From positions 124,001-188,000 of the forward strand of contig NZ_FTMD01000007.1 of the NCBI RefSeq assembly GCF_900156155.1: a stretch of 64,000 nucleotides of DNA, written 5' to 3'. Every line of letters begins with the position of its first letter. Within the stretch, counting starts at the first letter, position 1. The notes below the pieces were generated by a model. The model was not told where the DNA came from and searched no databases. It saw only the letters and a list, made by a program, of their open reading frames with translations. The DNA comes from Aromatoleum tolulyticum (lineage in GTDB: Bacteria; Pseudomonadota; Gammaproteobacteria; Burkholderiales; Rhodocyclaceae). The position numbers and the translations under genes are program-made. Of the stretch, positions 33,887 through 47,891 are shown piece after piece.

Positions 33887-34579
33887 CTACCACGCGGGCG
33901 TCGTCGCGGCCGGAACGGGGGCGGGTGGCGGCAGCAGGCCGCCGGACACCGCCCAGACCGCGAACCCGGCAATCGCCAGCGCGACGACCAGCGCGACCGG
34001 GCCGCCGCCGCGCGCGGGCGGAATCGCCGGGTCGTCCACCGTCTTGACGCCGGTGATCATCGGCCGGATCAGGTTGTCCTTCTTCACGTGCGTGTGCCAC
34101 ATCACCGCGGCCACGTGCACGCCGACCAGGCCGTACACGATCCATTCGGCCTGACGGTGCAGGCCGCTGATCCAGCCCGACAGTTCGCTCGACACCGCGT
34201 GGTAGAGCGGGCCGTAGAAGGCGATGTCGTCGTTGGCGAAGGCGCCCGCAAGCGCCTGCCCGGCCATCAGCGACAGCAGCGCGACCGTCGACAGCGCCCC
34301 CAGCGGGTTGTGTCCGACGCCGCGCCAGTGTCCGCGCAGGTAGGCGCGGATCGCGGCCGGCGTCGGCAGGAATTGCGTAAAGCGTGCGTAGGTCGAGCCG
34401 ACGACGCCCCACACGATGCGGAACACGACGACGCCGAGGATCGCCAGGCCGATGCGGCCATGCCATTCCATCGCGTTGCCGCTGATCTTCACGCTGACGA
34501 TCGCGCTCGCGACCAGCGCGACGAGCAGCCAGTGCGCGAGGCGGGTGGGGAGATCCCACAGCAGGATGGGGTGCTTCAT
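33887..34579 (-). CDS. Cytochrome b561-type membrane protein
   Basis: A 230-residue inner-membrane diheme-type cytochrome b. It opens ILLWDLPTRLAHWLLVALVASAIVS, with WHGRIGLAILGVVVFRIVWGVVG, a short amphipathic segment, GVHVAAVMWHTHVKKDNLIRPMITG and a C-terminal extra helix ending in a Pro/Ala tail. The His residues in helices 1, 2 and 4 fit b-heme ligation as in the Ni-hydrogenase/cytochrome b561 family. The electron partner is not evident here. It ends 7 bases from the convergent ybaK-like gene. Confidence 0.88.
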   Translation of the reverse strand: MKHPILLWDLPTRLAHWLLVALVASAIVSVKISGNAMEWHGRIGLAILGVVVFRIVWGVVGSTYARFTQFLPTPAAIRAYLRGHWRGVGHNPLGALSTVALLSLMAGQALAGAFANDDIAFYGPLYHAVSSELSGWISGLHRQAEWIVYGLVGVHVAAVMWHTHVKKDNLIRPMITGVKTVDDPAIPPARGGGPVALVVALAIAGFAVWAVSGGLLPPPAPVPAATTPAW

Positions 34580-34862
34580 ACCTTGCTTCCTTTCTTTGCC
34601 TTTCCCTTCGCGGCGGGCACCGATGCTACCGCCGCGTCACCTTCCCCGTTAACAGCGCGGGACGCAAGAAATTCCTCAGGGATGCGCGCGATGTACGAGC
34701 GGACCCCCTATTTTGTTGACCCTGCTCAAATTGCCAGCAGGTAGACCGGCCTACGCCACGGGCATTTCCTATAAGTCTTATGTACGCTCCCGCGGCGAGC
34801 TTGCTCCGCCGGCGGGGTTTGTCGTCTTTGCGCAATGCCGGCAGCGGATGAAGGATCGGACC

Positions 34863-36506
34863 ATGCGACAGAACCTCTACCTGAAAGCATGCCGGATGCA
34901 GCGCCGGGCAGGCGCCGCGATCGCCGGTCTGATGCTGATCCTCGGACTGAGCGGGCCTGCCGCCGCAGCCCCGACCGAGCCCGTAGTGCAGTGGACCGCA
35001 GGCGGCCTGTCCGCCGGCACCGACAGCGCCGGCCAGGCGGCCCGCGTCGCGACCGACGCCTGGGGCAACGTCGCGGTGCTGTCCGGCCCCAGCGGCCGCG
35101 ATCTCGCGCTCACGAGCTATACCGAAAACGGCATCCTGCGCTGGCGCAGCACGCTCAGCCCGGCGTCGGGTACCTTCTCCGGCGACTGGGTGGTCGCGGC
35201 GCCGAACGGCGACTTCGTGGCGGTCGGCCACAATGTGAATAGCAGCGGCAATCCGATCCAGATCACGCTCGCCCGATTCGACGCCAATGGCGCGCTGCTG
35301 TGGCGGAAGGAGCCGTCGGTCGGCTTCTTCCCGACGGTCGGGCGGATCGTCGTCGACGTGGACGGCAACGCCTACCTCGCGGCATCGGGACGCGGCACCG
35401 GTCGCTTCGTGCAGAAGTACGGTCCCAGCGGCGAGCTGCTGTGGTCGCAACTGGATGCGAGTGCCGGGGGGTTCGTGATCGCCGCCTCGCTGGCACTGAG
35501 TCCGGACGGCAGCGACGTCGTCGTGACCGGCAGCGTCTCGGGTGGCGCGGTGTGGAATACCGCTGTGCATGACGCCGCAACCGGGGTGCGCAAGTGGCAG
35601 GCAACGGCGGCGGAAGGCTTGGGCGCGCTGGACGTCGTCGTCGATGCAACGCGCGTGTACGTGACCGGGCAGGGCGCGACGGGTGGCGGGACGCCCGCGC
35701 TGACCTACTATCTCAGCGTCGTGGCCTACGACCGGGCGACCGGAAAGCGCGTGTGGCGGACCGACAGGAAACCCGCGGACAGTTCAGGCGCAACCGGTTT
35801 GCGTATGAGCCTGGCGCCGGATGGCAGCCTGGCCGTCGCAGGGCATGCGTACCGCGGATTCCTCGACTGGTACACGGTGGCACTGGAAAAGACGGGTGCC
35901 GTACGCTGGGAGGCGGTCCGCGACGGCGGATTGAATACCGATGAAATCCCGCGCGTGGTGCTGGTCCTGCCCGACGGCACGACCGTCGTGAGCGGCCCCG
36001 GCGGGCCCAACCTCCCCGGCGGCTACATCCCCGGCGTCACCACCGGCTACAGCTCGGGCGGCGCGCGCCTGTGGGAAGCCTTTTCGGCGATGGCGACCAC
36101 ATGGGCGACGGCCCTGCCGAACGGCGACGTCTGTGCCGTCGGCGGCTACGACGCGTTGATTACCTGCTGGTCGGTGCCGCCGAACGACGCGACCGAGCCT
36201 CCACCTCCACCGCCCCCGCTGCTCGCTCCGACCGCCCCGACGAATCTCGCGGCGAGTTCGAGCGTGCGCCGCCGGATCGAGCTCGGCTGGACCAACACGG
36301 CGACCAACGCGACCTCGATCACGATCGAACGCTGCCTGGGAAGCGGCTGCACGAATTTCGCGGCCGTCTCCCTGCTCGCGCCGACGGCCAGTCGGTGGAC
36401 CGACGCGAGCGTGAAATCGAGATCGACCTATTCCTACCGGCTCCGGGCGTCCAACAGCGCCGGGACTTCCCCGTATTCGAACACCGCGACGGCAACGGCG
36501 CGCTGA
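34863..36506 (+). CDS. Secreted PQQ-like beta-propeller protein with C-terminal fibronectin type III domain
   Basis: A 547-residue exported protein. A long basic signal peptide (residues 1-37, ending GPAAAA) is followed by repeated propeller blades with the repeating pattern of a Gly-Asn step followed by LxRxxxxGxLLW (for example ITLARFDANGALLWRKE and FVQKYGPSGELLWSQ) to about residue 440. A run of seven prolines leads to one fibronectin type III domain at about 460-547 (APTAPTNLAASSS...YSYRLRASNSAGTSPYSN). ATG 34863 has AAGGA 8 bases upstream. It may be surface or periplasmic; the function is unknown. Confidence 0.8.
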   Translation: MRQNLYLKACRMQRRAGAAIAGLMLILGLSGPAAAAPTEPVVQWTAGGLSAGTDSAGQAARVATDAWGNVAVLSGPSGRDLALTSYTENGILRWRSTLSPASGTFSGDWVVAAPNGDFVAVGHNVNSSGNPIQITLARFDANGALLWRKEPSVGFFPTVGRIVVDVDGNAYLAASGRGTGRFVQKYGPSGELLWSQLDASAGGFVIAASLALSPDGSDVVVTGSVSGGAVWNTAVHDAATGVRKWQATAAEGLGALDVVVDATRVYVTGQGATGGGTPALTYYLSVVAYDRATGKRVWRTDRKPADSSGATGLRMSLAPDGSLAVAGHAYRGFLDWYTVALEKTGAVRWEAVRDGGLNTDEIPRVVLVLPDGTTVVSGPGGPNLPGGYIPGVTTGYSSGGARLWEAFSAMATTWATALPNGDVCAVGGYDALITCWSVPPNDATEPPPPPPPLLAPTAPTNLAASSSVRRRIELGWTNTATNATSITIERCLGSGCTNFAAVSLLAPTASRWTDASVKSRSTYSYRLRASNSAGTSPYSNTATATAR

Positions 36507-36515
36507 ACGCGCCGC

Positions 36516-42200
<5,685 letters not shown>

Positions 42201-42203
42201 CGT

Positions 42204-42611
42204 TTATTTTTCTTCCTTGCGCGTCGCGTCCTTTGCGGCGTCGACCGCATCCTTGCCGGCTTCCTTGAGCTTCTCGGCCGTCGCGCGTGCGGAGTCTGCG
42301 GCCTTCTGCGCGGCCTCGGTCGTCGCCTCCTTGACCTCGGCCGCCTTCTCCTTCGCGGCCTGCCCGACCTCGCCGGCGACTTCCTTGCTCCTCTCGACGC
42401 CTTCTTTCGCCGATTCCTTCACCGATTCGGCCGCAGCGGATGCCGCTTCACCGGCCTTCTGCGCGGCCTCGCCGGCCTTTTGCGCCGACTCCTTCGCCGC
42501 CTCGATTGCCTGACTGCCGGCGGTACTGGCCTTGTCGGGTTCTTTCTTGCCACAGGCGGCCAGTCCGAGGGAAAGGCTCGCGATCAGCACGACAAACAGG
42601 GTCTTGTTCAT
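42204..42611 (-). CDS. Lipoprotein with long Ala/Lys/Glu helical repeats
   Basis: A 135-residue protein. A signal peptide with lipobox LAAC (Cys20) is followed by about 110 residues of low-complexity Ala/Lys/Glu sequence with [13 protein letters not shown]-type 11-residue repeats. It is predicted as one long amphipathic helix, reminiscent of LEA or apolipoprotein-like proteins. It ends three bases before the uvrA start on the same strand, suggesting joint transcription. The function is not recognised. Confidence 0.85.
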   Translation of the reverse strand: MNKTLFVVLIASLSLGLAACGKKEPDKASTAGSQAIEAAKESAQKAGEAAQKAGEAASAAAESVKESAKEGVERSKEVAGEVGQAAKEKAAEVKEATTEAAQKAADSARATAEKLKEAGKDAVDAAKDATRKEEK

Positions 42612-42692
42612 TCTTTTGCTCCTTGCTGACAGGGTGCTCTCAAGATATCGCCCGGCGCCGAAAGTTCAAGGCAAATGCGGTCCGGAAAAGAC

Positions 42693-42719
42693 GAAGGGCC
42701 CGCACTCGGCGGGCCCTTC
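42693..42719 (-). terminator. Rho-independent terminator downstream of efp
   Basis: An 11-bp perfect stem (GAAGGGCCCGC/GCGGGCCCTTC) with a 5-base loop, followed on the minus strand by GTCTTTTCC. It lies 25 bases after the efp stop and separates efp from the lipoprotein gene. Confidence 0.85.
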
Positions 42720-42743
42720 CGGTCGCGACGCGGAACGCGCGGA

Positions 42744-43301
42744 TTACTTCACGCGGTTCTTGTACTCGTCGGTGCGGGTGTCGATTTCGATCTTGTCACC
42801 GATTTCGACGAACGCCGGCACCGGCAGTTCGAAGCCGGTCGCGAGCTTGGCGGGCTTCATCACCTTGCCCGAGGTATCGCCCTTCACGGCGGGTTCAGTG
42901 TAGACCACTTCACGCACCACCGAGTTCGGCAGATCGACCGAGATCGCCTTGCCGTTGTAGAACACCACTTCGCACTGCAGGCCGTCTTCGAGGTACTTCA
43001 GCGCGTCGGTCATGTTCTCGGCTTCGACTTCGTACTGCTCGTAGTCGGCATCCATGAACACGTACATCGGATCGGCGAAGTACGAGAAGGTCACTTCCTT
43101 CTTGTCGAGCTGGACGACTTCGAACTTGTCGTCGGCCTTGTACACCGACTCCGACGGAGCGCCGGTGAGCAGGTTCTTGAGCTTCATCTTCACGACCGCA
43201 GCGTTGCGGCCGGACTTGTTGTATTCGGCCTTCTGCACGACCAGCGGGTCGGTGCCAACCATGATGACGTTGCCGGAGCGGAGTTCCTGTGCGGTTTTCA
43301 T
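42744..43301 (-). CDS. efp: Translation elongation factor P, Arg32 type
   Basis: A 185-residue EF-P, the factor that rescues ribosomes stalled at polyproline. The tip of the KOW domain reads [15 protein letters not shown], placing Arg32 at the modification site, as in EarP-dependent species (Lys34 in E. coli). The C-terminal OB domains contain [21 protein letters not shown], the standard end. ATG 43301 gives the canonical [11 protein letters not shown] start. The modifying enzyme EarP is encoded immediately upstream on the same strand, and a strong terminator follows. Confidence 0.98.
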   Translation of the reverse strand: MKTAQELRSGNVIMVGTDPLVVQKAEYNKSGRNAAVVKMKLKNLLTGAPSESVYKADDKFEVVQLDKKEVTFSYFADPMYVFMDADYEQYEVEAENMTDALKYLEDGLQCEVVFYNGKAISVDLPNSVVREVVYTEPAVKGDTSGKVMKPAKLATGFELPVPAFVEIGDKIEIDTRTDEYKNRVK

Positions 43302-43356
43302 GCTGTTTCCTGATGTAGATCGGGCGCGGACATTTTGGCCGCACATTGTAATAAAC

Positions 43357-44523
43357 CTATGATTTTACCTTTAGTTCTGCAAATTGCACCAGCGCCGAAG
43401 CAAGATCCTGCCGGCTCGCGAGCCCGTCCGACCAGCGGCGCGTGTGCGGCGCGAGCCGCGGCAGCGCATCGGCGAAGGCGGGCCAGGCCGCGGCAAGGCT
43501 CCCCTCGCCGTTCCACGCCTTCCAGAACGCGCGCGTCGCCTGCGCGGCCGGCACATCGAGGCCGGCGAGGTAACGGGCGAGGAAGGCGTCGAGCTTGTCG
43601 TGATGCACGGCCTCGTCCTGCTCGTAGATGTGCCACACGAAGGGCTGCGCGGCCCATTGCGCGCGCACGAAGGAATCCTCGCCGCGCACGAAGTTGAGCT
43701 CGCACGCCCACAGCAGGCGGTCATAGTCTTCGGCGTCGAGGAAGGGCAGGATCGCGGCCGTCAGCCCGCCCGCGGCCAGGATCTCGCCCGCCTGCGCGTC
43801 CGCGTGCCCGAAGAAGCGCAGCACGTCGCCCAGCACGCGGCCTTCCGGCACCAACAGCAGGGTCGGGCACGGCGCGTCGGCCCACAGGCGCAGCAGTTCC
43901 GGCAGTTGCGGCTGCTCGTAGGCGAACAGCGACACGAGGCGCGCGCCCTCCGGCACCGCCGCAATGCCGAGGCCGGCGAGCCAGTCGCGCCGCGCCGCCG
44001 CATCGGCCTGGAAACGCTCGCGCGCCACGAGCAGGCCTTTTTCGCGCAACAGGCCGCCGGTGCGCGCGGTGAAGCCGGGAAAGCAGAACCGCTTGGTCAT
44101 CGGCAGGCGCGGATGCGGCGAGGTCAGGCCGTGGCAATCCTCGACCCACTCCTCGGCCGACAGGTATTCGAGGTTGATCCACTGCGGCGGCGGCGTAGCG
44201 GCTGCCATCGCCGCGACGTAGGACGCGGGCGGTTCGCAGGCGAAGGCCTCGACCACCGCACGCGCCGGCAGCACGTCGGGAAAAGGCTCGCGCCAGCGGC
44301 GCACTTCGACGCCCTGTGCGCGCAGCGAATCGCCCGCTGCGGCGGCGGCCGGACACAGGCGCGCGAAGGTCGTCCAGTCGTCCACCCACAGCCTGACCGA
44401 GCACCCGTGGTCGTGCGCCAATGCCTTGGCAAGCCGCCAGCAGACGCCGATATCCCCGAAGTTATCCACAACCCGGCAGAAGATGTCCCAGTCGAAGACG
44501 GACGGGGCGTCGGAAAGGCTCAT
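43357..44523 (-). CDS. earP: EF-P arginine rhamnosyltransferase EarP
   Basis: A 388-residue GT-B glycosyltransferase that attaches rhamnose from dTDP-rhamnose to Arg32 of EF-P. The N-terminal [21 protein letters not shown] holds the catalytic-type Asp20 and Asp24 (Asp13/Asp17 in Pseudomonas). The C-terminal nucleotide-binding region has [35 protein letters not shown], diagnostic of EarP. ATG 44523 is chosen for that N-terminus. It is followed 55 bases later by efp. A DnaA-box sequence (44462-44470) lies inside its 5' end and an origin-like repeat begins next to the start codon. Confidence 0.96.
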   Translation of the reverse strand: MSLSDAPSVFDWDIFCRVVDNFGDIGVCWRLAKALAHDHGCSVRLWVDDWTTFARLCPAAAAAGDSLRAQGVEVRRWREPFPDVLPARAVVEAFACEPPASYVAAMAAATPPPQWINLEYLSAEEWVEDCHGLTSPHPRLPMTKRFCFPGFTARTGGLLREKGLLVARERFQADAAARRDWLAGLGIAAVPEGARLVSLFAYEQPQLPELLRLWADAPCPTLLLVPEGRVLGDVLRFFGHADAQAGEILAAGGLTAAILPFLDAEDYDRLLWACELNFVRGEDSFVRAQWAAQPFVWHIYEQDEAVHHDKLDAFLARYLAGLDVPAAQATRAFWKAWNGEGSLAAAWPAFADALPRLAPHTRRWSDGLASRQDLASALVQFAELKVKS

Positions 44524-44524
44524 G

Positions 44525-44757
44525 GCAGTGGACAAGTGCGGGAAAAGGGCAGGAATGCTTTGTGGGAAAAGGGCTGGATCGGCATGGACCGTAAAACTGG
44601 ACACAATCGGCACACAGGTGAACCCGGGGCTTATCTACTGACTTTTACCGTCCCGGAGTGCCCGCAGACACTGGCCAATCCGAACTTATCCACAGAAAAC
44701 GCGACACTATATATATCTTTATCTTTTAATTAAAACTAAATACAAAAAGCAAAACCC
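44525..44757. repeat. Origin-like module, copy 1 of a diverged direct duplication
   Basis: This holds, in order, GCAGTGGACAAG (near DnaA box, reverse), TTTGTGGG, CACAGGTGAACC (44614), a perfect DnaA box TTATCCACA (44686-44694) followed by GAAA, and a 50-base AT-rich tract with CTTTATCTTTTAA (from 44717). The same blocks recur at 45153-45386 with equal spacing (89, 72/73 and 31 bases). The AT-rich part is strikingly unlike the rest of the window. Confidence 0.65.
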
Positions 44758-45057
44758 AAAACGCCCGGCGGACAGCCGGCACGGACGCAAACAGGCACTT
44801 CACCTGCGGCTGCGACAGCGAAGGACTCTCCGACCGTCCGATGTCCGGAGCCCCTCTACCGGCTGCAAACGCTCATGACCGACCGCGGCAGCGCAAGGCC
44901 GTGACGACCCCTTGACGATCGGACCAACCATCGCGTCGTCACGCCTGCGGTTTTGCGGATGGTCGATCGCAGCGAATTCCGTCGCCTCGTGTTCGCGAAC
45001 ATCGCTCGGTGCTGCAAGCCGGGTTTCGTTTCACTCCGGCAATCGAATACGTGAAGT

Positions 45058-45080
45058 CCGGTCGCGGAGGGAGCGACCGG
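45058..45080. other. Perfect inverted repeat in gene-free region
   Basis: CCGGTCGC and GCGACCGG arms with a 7-base loop, between the two origin-like copies. The 1,012 bases between earP and rsuA hold no credible ORF. Confidence 0.5.
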
Positions 45081-45152
45081 ACTGGTCACGTGGGTACTTG
45101 CCGGAGTCGATAAGGCCTCCGCGGCGGCATCAATCGCATTCTGCAGGTCCCC

Positions 45153-45386
45153 GCAGTGGATAAGTCCGTGGAGGAGCACAGGGAGCGTTTGTGGGCAGGG
45201 GGCGAATATTCCCCAACGGCCAAAACGGGTCACATTCGGTGCACAGGTGAACCGGGCACTTGTGTACGGGGTTCTACAACGCCAAAACCGCTGCAGGCAT
45301 TGGCGGTTCAGCACTTATCCACAGAAATCCGTCGCCTATCTTCTTCTTTATCTTTTAAATTTAAAGAAATACAGAAGAACAAAACA
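45153..45386. repeat. Origin-like module, copy 2
   Basis: Second copy of the 44525-44757 module, offset by about 629 bases: GCAGTGGATAAG (one mismatch to a DnaA box), TTTGTGGG, CACAGGTGAACC (45242), perfect DnaA box TTATCCACA (45315-45323), then CTTTATCTTTTAA (45346) in an AT-rich tract. Block order and spacing match copy 1 almost to the base, while sequence between blocks has diverged, so selection on the blocks is likely. Confidence 0.65.
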
Positions 45387-45427
45387 CAAGGCTGCGGAAG
45401 ACGGCCGGGGTACCCCCGGAATAGGGT

Positions 45428-45449
45428 GCTCCCCTCGATCAAGGGGAGC
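45428..45449. other. Hairpin downstream of rsuA
   Basis: GCTCCCCT and AGGGGAGC arms with a 6-base loop, about 85 bases past the rsuA stop. There is no T-run on either side, so a role as an intrinsic terminator is doubtful. Confidence 0.4.
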
Positions 45450-45535
45450 GTGGTCTGCAGAGAAGGGGAAATGCACGGTCCGGAAACGGCGCTGCGGACG
45501 CAGCCCGTGCAGGGAGGCCCGGTGCGGGCCGGTGT

Positions 45536-46252
45536 TCAGGCTTCTTCGGAATACGTGGCGAGTCGGGTGAGGTCGGCGTCGTCGAGCCAACACCATTCGC
45601 CCGCTGCGAGCTCCCCGGGCAGGGCCAAGCCGCCGACGACGCTGCGATGCAGGGCTTCGACGCGGTTGCCCGCCGCTGCGAGCATGCGCTTGACCTGATG
45701 GTACTTGCCTTCGGTGATCGTGAGCCTTAGACTCCGCTCCCCCGTTTGCAGGCAGGCCGCCGCGGCGATCGGCGCCGGCTCGTCGACGAGCTCGACCCCC
45801 GCGAGCAGGGCCGCGACCAGCGCATCGTCGACCGGATGCTTGGTCGTGACCTCATAGACCTTGGGCGTGCGCTTCTTGCCCGAGCTCCAGCGGTGGATGA
45901 ACTGGCCGTCGTCGGAGAGCAGCAGCAGGCCGGTGGTGTCCTGGTCGAGCCGACCGACGCACTGCACGTCGCGGTTCGCCAGCATGTCGGGCAGCAGCGC
46001 GAACACCGAGGGGTGGAATTGGGGATGACGCGAGCACTCATAGCCGGCGGGCTTGTGCAGCATCAGGTAGGCTTTTTCGCGATACACCCAGGTTTCGTCG
46101 TCTACGCTGAATTCGAGGCCCTCGGGGATGAACTCTTCGGCGGGGTTGTCGAGGATCCGGCCTGCGACAGCGACCAGGCCGGCACGGATCAGGGTGCGGC
46201 ATTCCTTGCGGCTGCCGAACCCCTGGGAATGGAGTAGTCGTTCGATCTGCAT
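45536..46252 (-). CDS. rsuA: Ribosomal small-subunit pseudouridine synthase RsuA
   Basis: A 238-residue enzyme making pseudouridine 516 in 16S rRNA. An N-terminal S4-like domain (MQIERLLHSQGFGSRKECRTLIRAGLVAV) is followed by the catalytic motif GRLDQDTTGLLLLSDDG with Asp103, and KYHQVKRMLAAAGNRVEALHR near the C-terminus. The HKPAGYECSRH segment favours RsuA over RluB/E/F. Length is as expected. Confidence 0.93.
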   Translation of the reverse strand: MQIERLLHSQGFGSRKECRTLIRAGLVAVAGRILDNPAEEFIPEGLEFSVDDETWVYREKAYLMLHKPAGYECSRHPQFHPSVFALLPDMLANRDVQCVGRLDQDTTGLLLLSDDGQFIHRWSSGKKRTPKVYEVTTKHPVDDALVAALLAGVELVDEPAPIAAAACLQTGERSLRLTITEGKYHQVKRMLAAAGNRVEALHRSVVGGLALPGELAAGEWCWLDDADLTRLATYSEEA

Positions 46253-46339
46253 GGGCGGATGCTAACCGAAACATGTGGGACACTATCGCCCCGGTACCAT
46301 GGTCGACCCGAGCATCGACCCCGCACTTGGAGCCTGCTG

Positions 46340-46810
46340 GTGAATTTTGAACATCTGCTGGTCGTGAACGACCCGGACAATCCGCTCGTCGCGCCGCTCA
46401 CGCGCGAGGAGCTGTGGTTCGGCCTGCTGTGCCGGGCCGAGGATTCGCGGCCCTTCCTGCCCGGCCTGGAGGCGTGCACGATCCTGTCGCGCAGCGACAC
46501 CGAGCTGGTGCGCGAACTCAGGTTCGGCAGCGCGGTGATCCGCGACCGCGTGACGCTGCAGCCGATGGAATGGGTGCGTTTCGACACCGAGCACACCGAC
46601 GCGCATGCCGGCGGCAGCCTCACGATCGGCATCGAGGAACCGGCCCCCGACACGATGGTGCTGCGCTTCCACTACCGTACGACCTTGACCGAACAGGGCG
46701 TCGGCGACGACGTTCCCTATGTCGAATACGTCAAGTCGGCCTATCACCAGTCCGACGTCGACACCCTGCGCGTGATCCGCATGATCGCGGAGTCGGGCCG
46801 CATCCAGTAG
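46340..46810 (+). CDS. DUF1857 / AtaL-like SRPBCC-fold protein
   Basis: A 156-residue protein starting at GTG (MNFEHLLVVNDPDNPLVAPLTREELWFGLLCRAEDSRPFLPG), the typical DUF1857 opening, with FRYTTLTE-like HYRTTLTEQG and a C-terminal helix VKSAYHQSDVDTLRVIRMIAE. The SRPBCC fold binds hydrophobic ligands; no enzymatic role is known for this branch. It is followed by a GC-rich hairpin (46834-46860) and then rdgC. Confidence 0.85.
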   Translation: MNFEHLLVVNDPDNPLVAPLTREELWFGLLCRAEDSRPFLPGLEACTILSRSDTELVRELRFGSAVIRDRVTLQPMEWVRFDTEHTDAHAGGSLTIGIEEPAPDTMVLRFHYRTTLTEQGVGDDVPYVEYVKSAYHQSDVDTLRVIRMIAESGRIQ

Positions 46811-46921
46811 CGCACCCGCCCGGCCCTTGCTGCGGCGGCGCTTCTTCCGGCAGCGCCGCCCGCATTTCCGGCGCATTTTTCGCGCATTTTCCAAACAACC
46901 CCGCACACGGACGAATTTCCC

Positions 46922-47890
46922 ATGTGGTTCAAGAACCTGCAGATCTATCGCGTTCCCGCCGGCTGGACGATGACGGCCGAAGCCCTGGAGGAGCAGCTCG
47001 CGCGCAAGCGCTTCGTGCCCTGCGGCAGCCAGGACCAGGAAACCCGCGGATGGCTCTCGCCCACCGGTGACGAATTCCTCGTCCATCGCGTCGGCGGCCA
47101 GTGGCTGATCGCGCTGGGCCTGGAGCAGAAGCTGCTGCCCTCGTCGGTGGTGAAGCAGGAAGCCGAGGAACGCGCCGAGGCGCTGGCCGAGCAGCAGGGC
47201 TACAAGCCCGGACGCAAGCAGATGAAGGATCTGCGCGAGCAGGTTTTGCAGGAATTGCTGCCACGCGCGTTTACAAGGCGCAGGAAGGTCTTTGCATGGA
47301 TCGACCCCACCGGGGGGTGGCTGGGCATCGATGCACCCAGCCAGGCCCGCGCAGAGGACGTCCTGGAGGTATTGCGCCAGACCCTCGACACCCTGCCGCT
47401 CGCGCTGGTGCGCACCGAGCTGTCGCCTACCAGCGCGATGGCCGACTGGCTCGCGGGCGGCGAGGCGCCCGCCGGCTTCACGATCGACCAGGACTGCGAA
47501 CTGCGTTCGGTCACCGAGGACAAGGCCGCGGTGCGCTACGTGCGCCATCCGCTCGAAGGCGACGAGGTGCGCGGCCACCTGACCGCCGGCAAGCTGCCGA
47601 CCCGCCTCGCGCTGACCTTCGACGACCGCGTGAGCTTCGTGCTGACCGAGAAGTTCGAGATCAAGCGCCTCGACTTCCTCGACGTCGTGAAGGAAAACCT
47701 CGATCAGCAGGGGGCCGAGGACGCGCGCGCGCTGTTCGATGCGGGCTTCGCGCTGATGACCGGCGAGCTGCAGCGCCTGCTGCCGGCCGTTGTCGGTGCG
47801 CTGGGCGGCGAACTGAAGGGCGGCGACGCGCCGGCGGCCGCGGGTGGTGTCGCGTTTGCCACCGAGGCCGCGAGCGACGCGCCGTTCTGA
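46922..47890 (+). CDS. rdgC: Recombination-associated protein RdgC
   Basis: A 322-residue ring-forming DNA-binding protein that modulates RecA activity. It starts MWFKNLQIYRVPAGWTMTAEALEEQL and has FVPCGSQDQETRGWLSP, KQMKDLREQVLQELLPRAFTRRRKVFAWIDP and the C-terminal LDFLDVVKENLDQQGAEDARALFDAGFALMTGEL, all standard RdgC blocks. It ends one base before the convergent GGDEF/EAL gene stop. Confidence 0.96.
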   Translation: MWFKNLQIYRVPAGWTMTAEALEEQLARKRFVPCGSQDQETRGWLSPTGDEFLVHRVGGQWLIALGLEQKLLPSSVVKQEAEERAEALAEQQGYKPGRKQMKDLREQVLQELLPRAFTRRRKVFAWIDPTGGWLGIDAPSQARAEDVLEVLRQTLDTLPLALVRTELSPTSAMADWLAGGEAPAGFTIDQDCELRSVTEDKAAVRYVRHPLEGDEVRGHLTAGKLPTRLALTFDDRVSFVLTEKFEIKRLDFLDVVKENLDQQGAEDARALFDAGFALMTGELQRLLPAVVGALGGELKGGDAPAAAGGVAFATEAASDAPF

Positions 47891-47891
47891 C

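Noticed and set aside
44761-45163. Small ORFs in the earP-rsuA gap (for example an 83-codon plus-strand frame)
   Set aside because: No ribosome sites, no homology recognised, and they overlap the AT-rich, DnaA-box region; non-coding is more likely.
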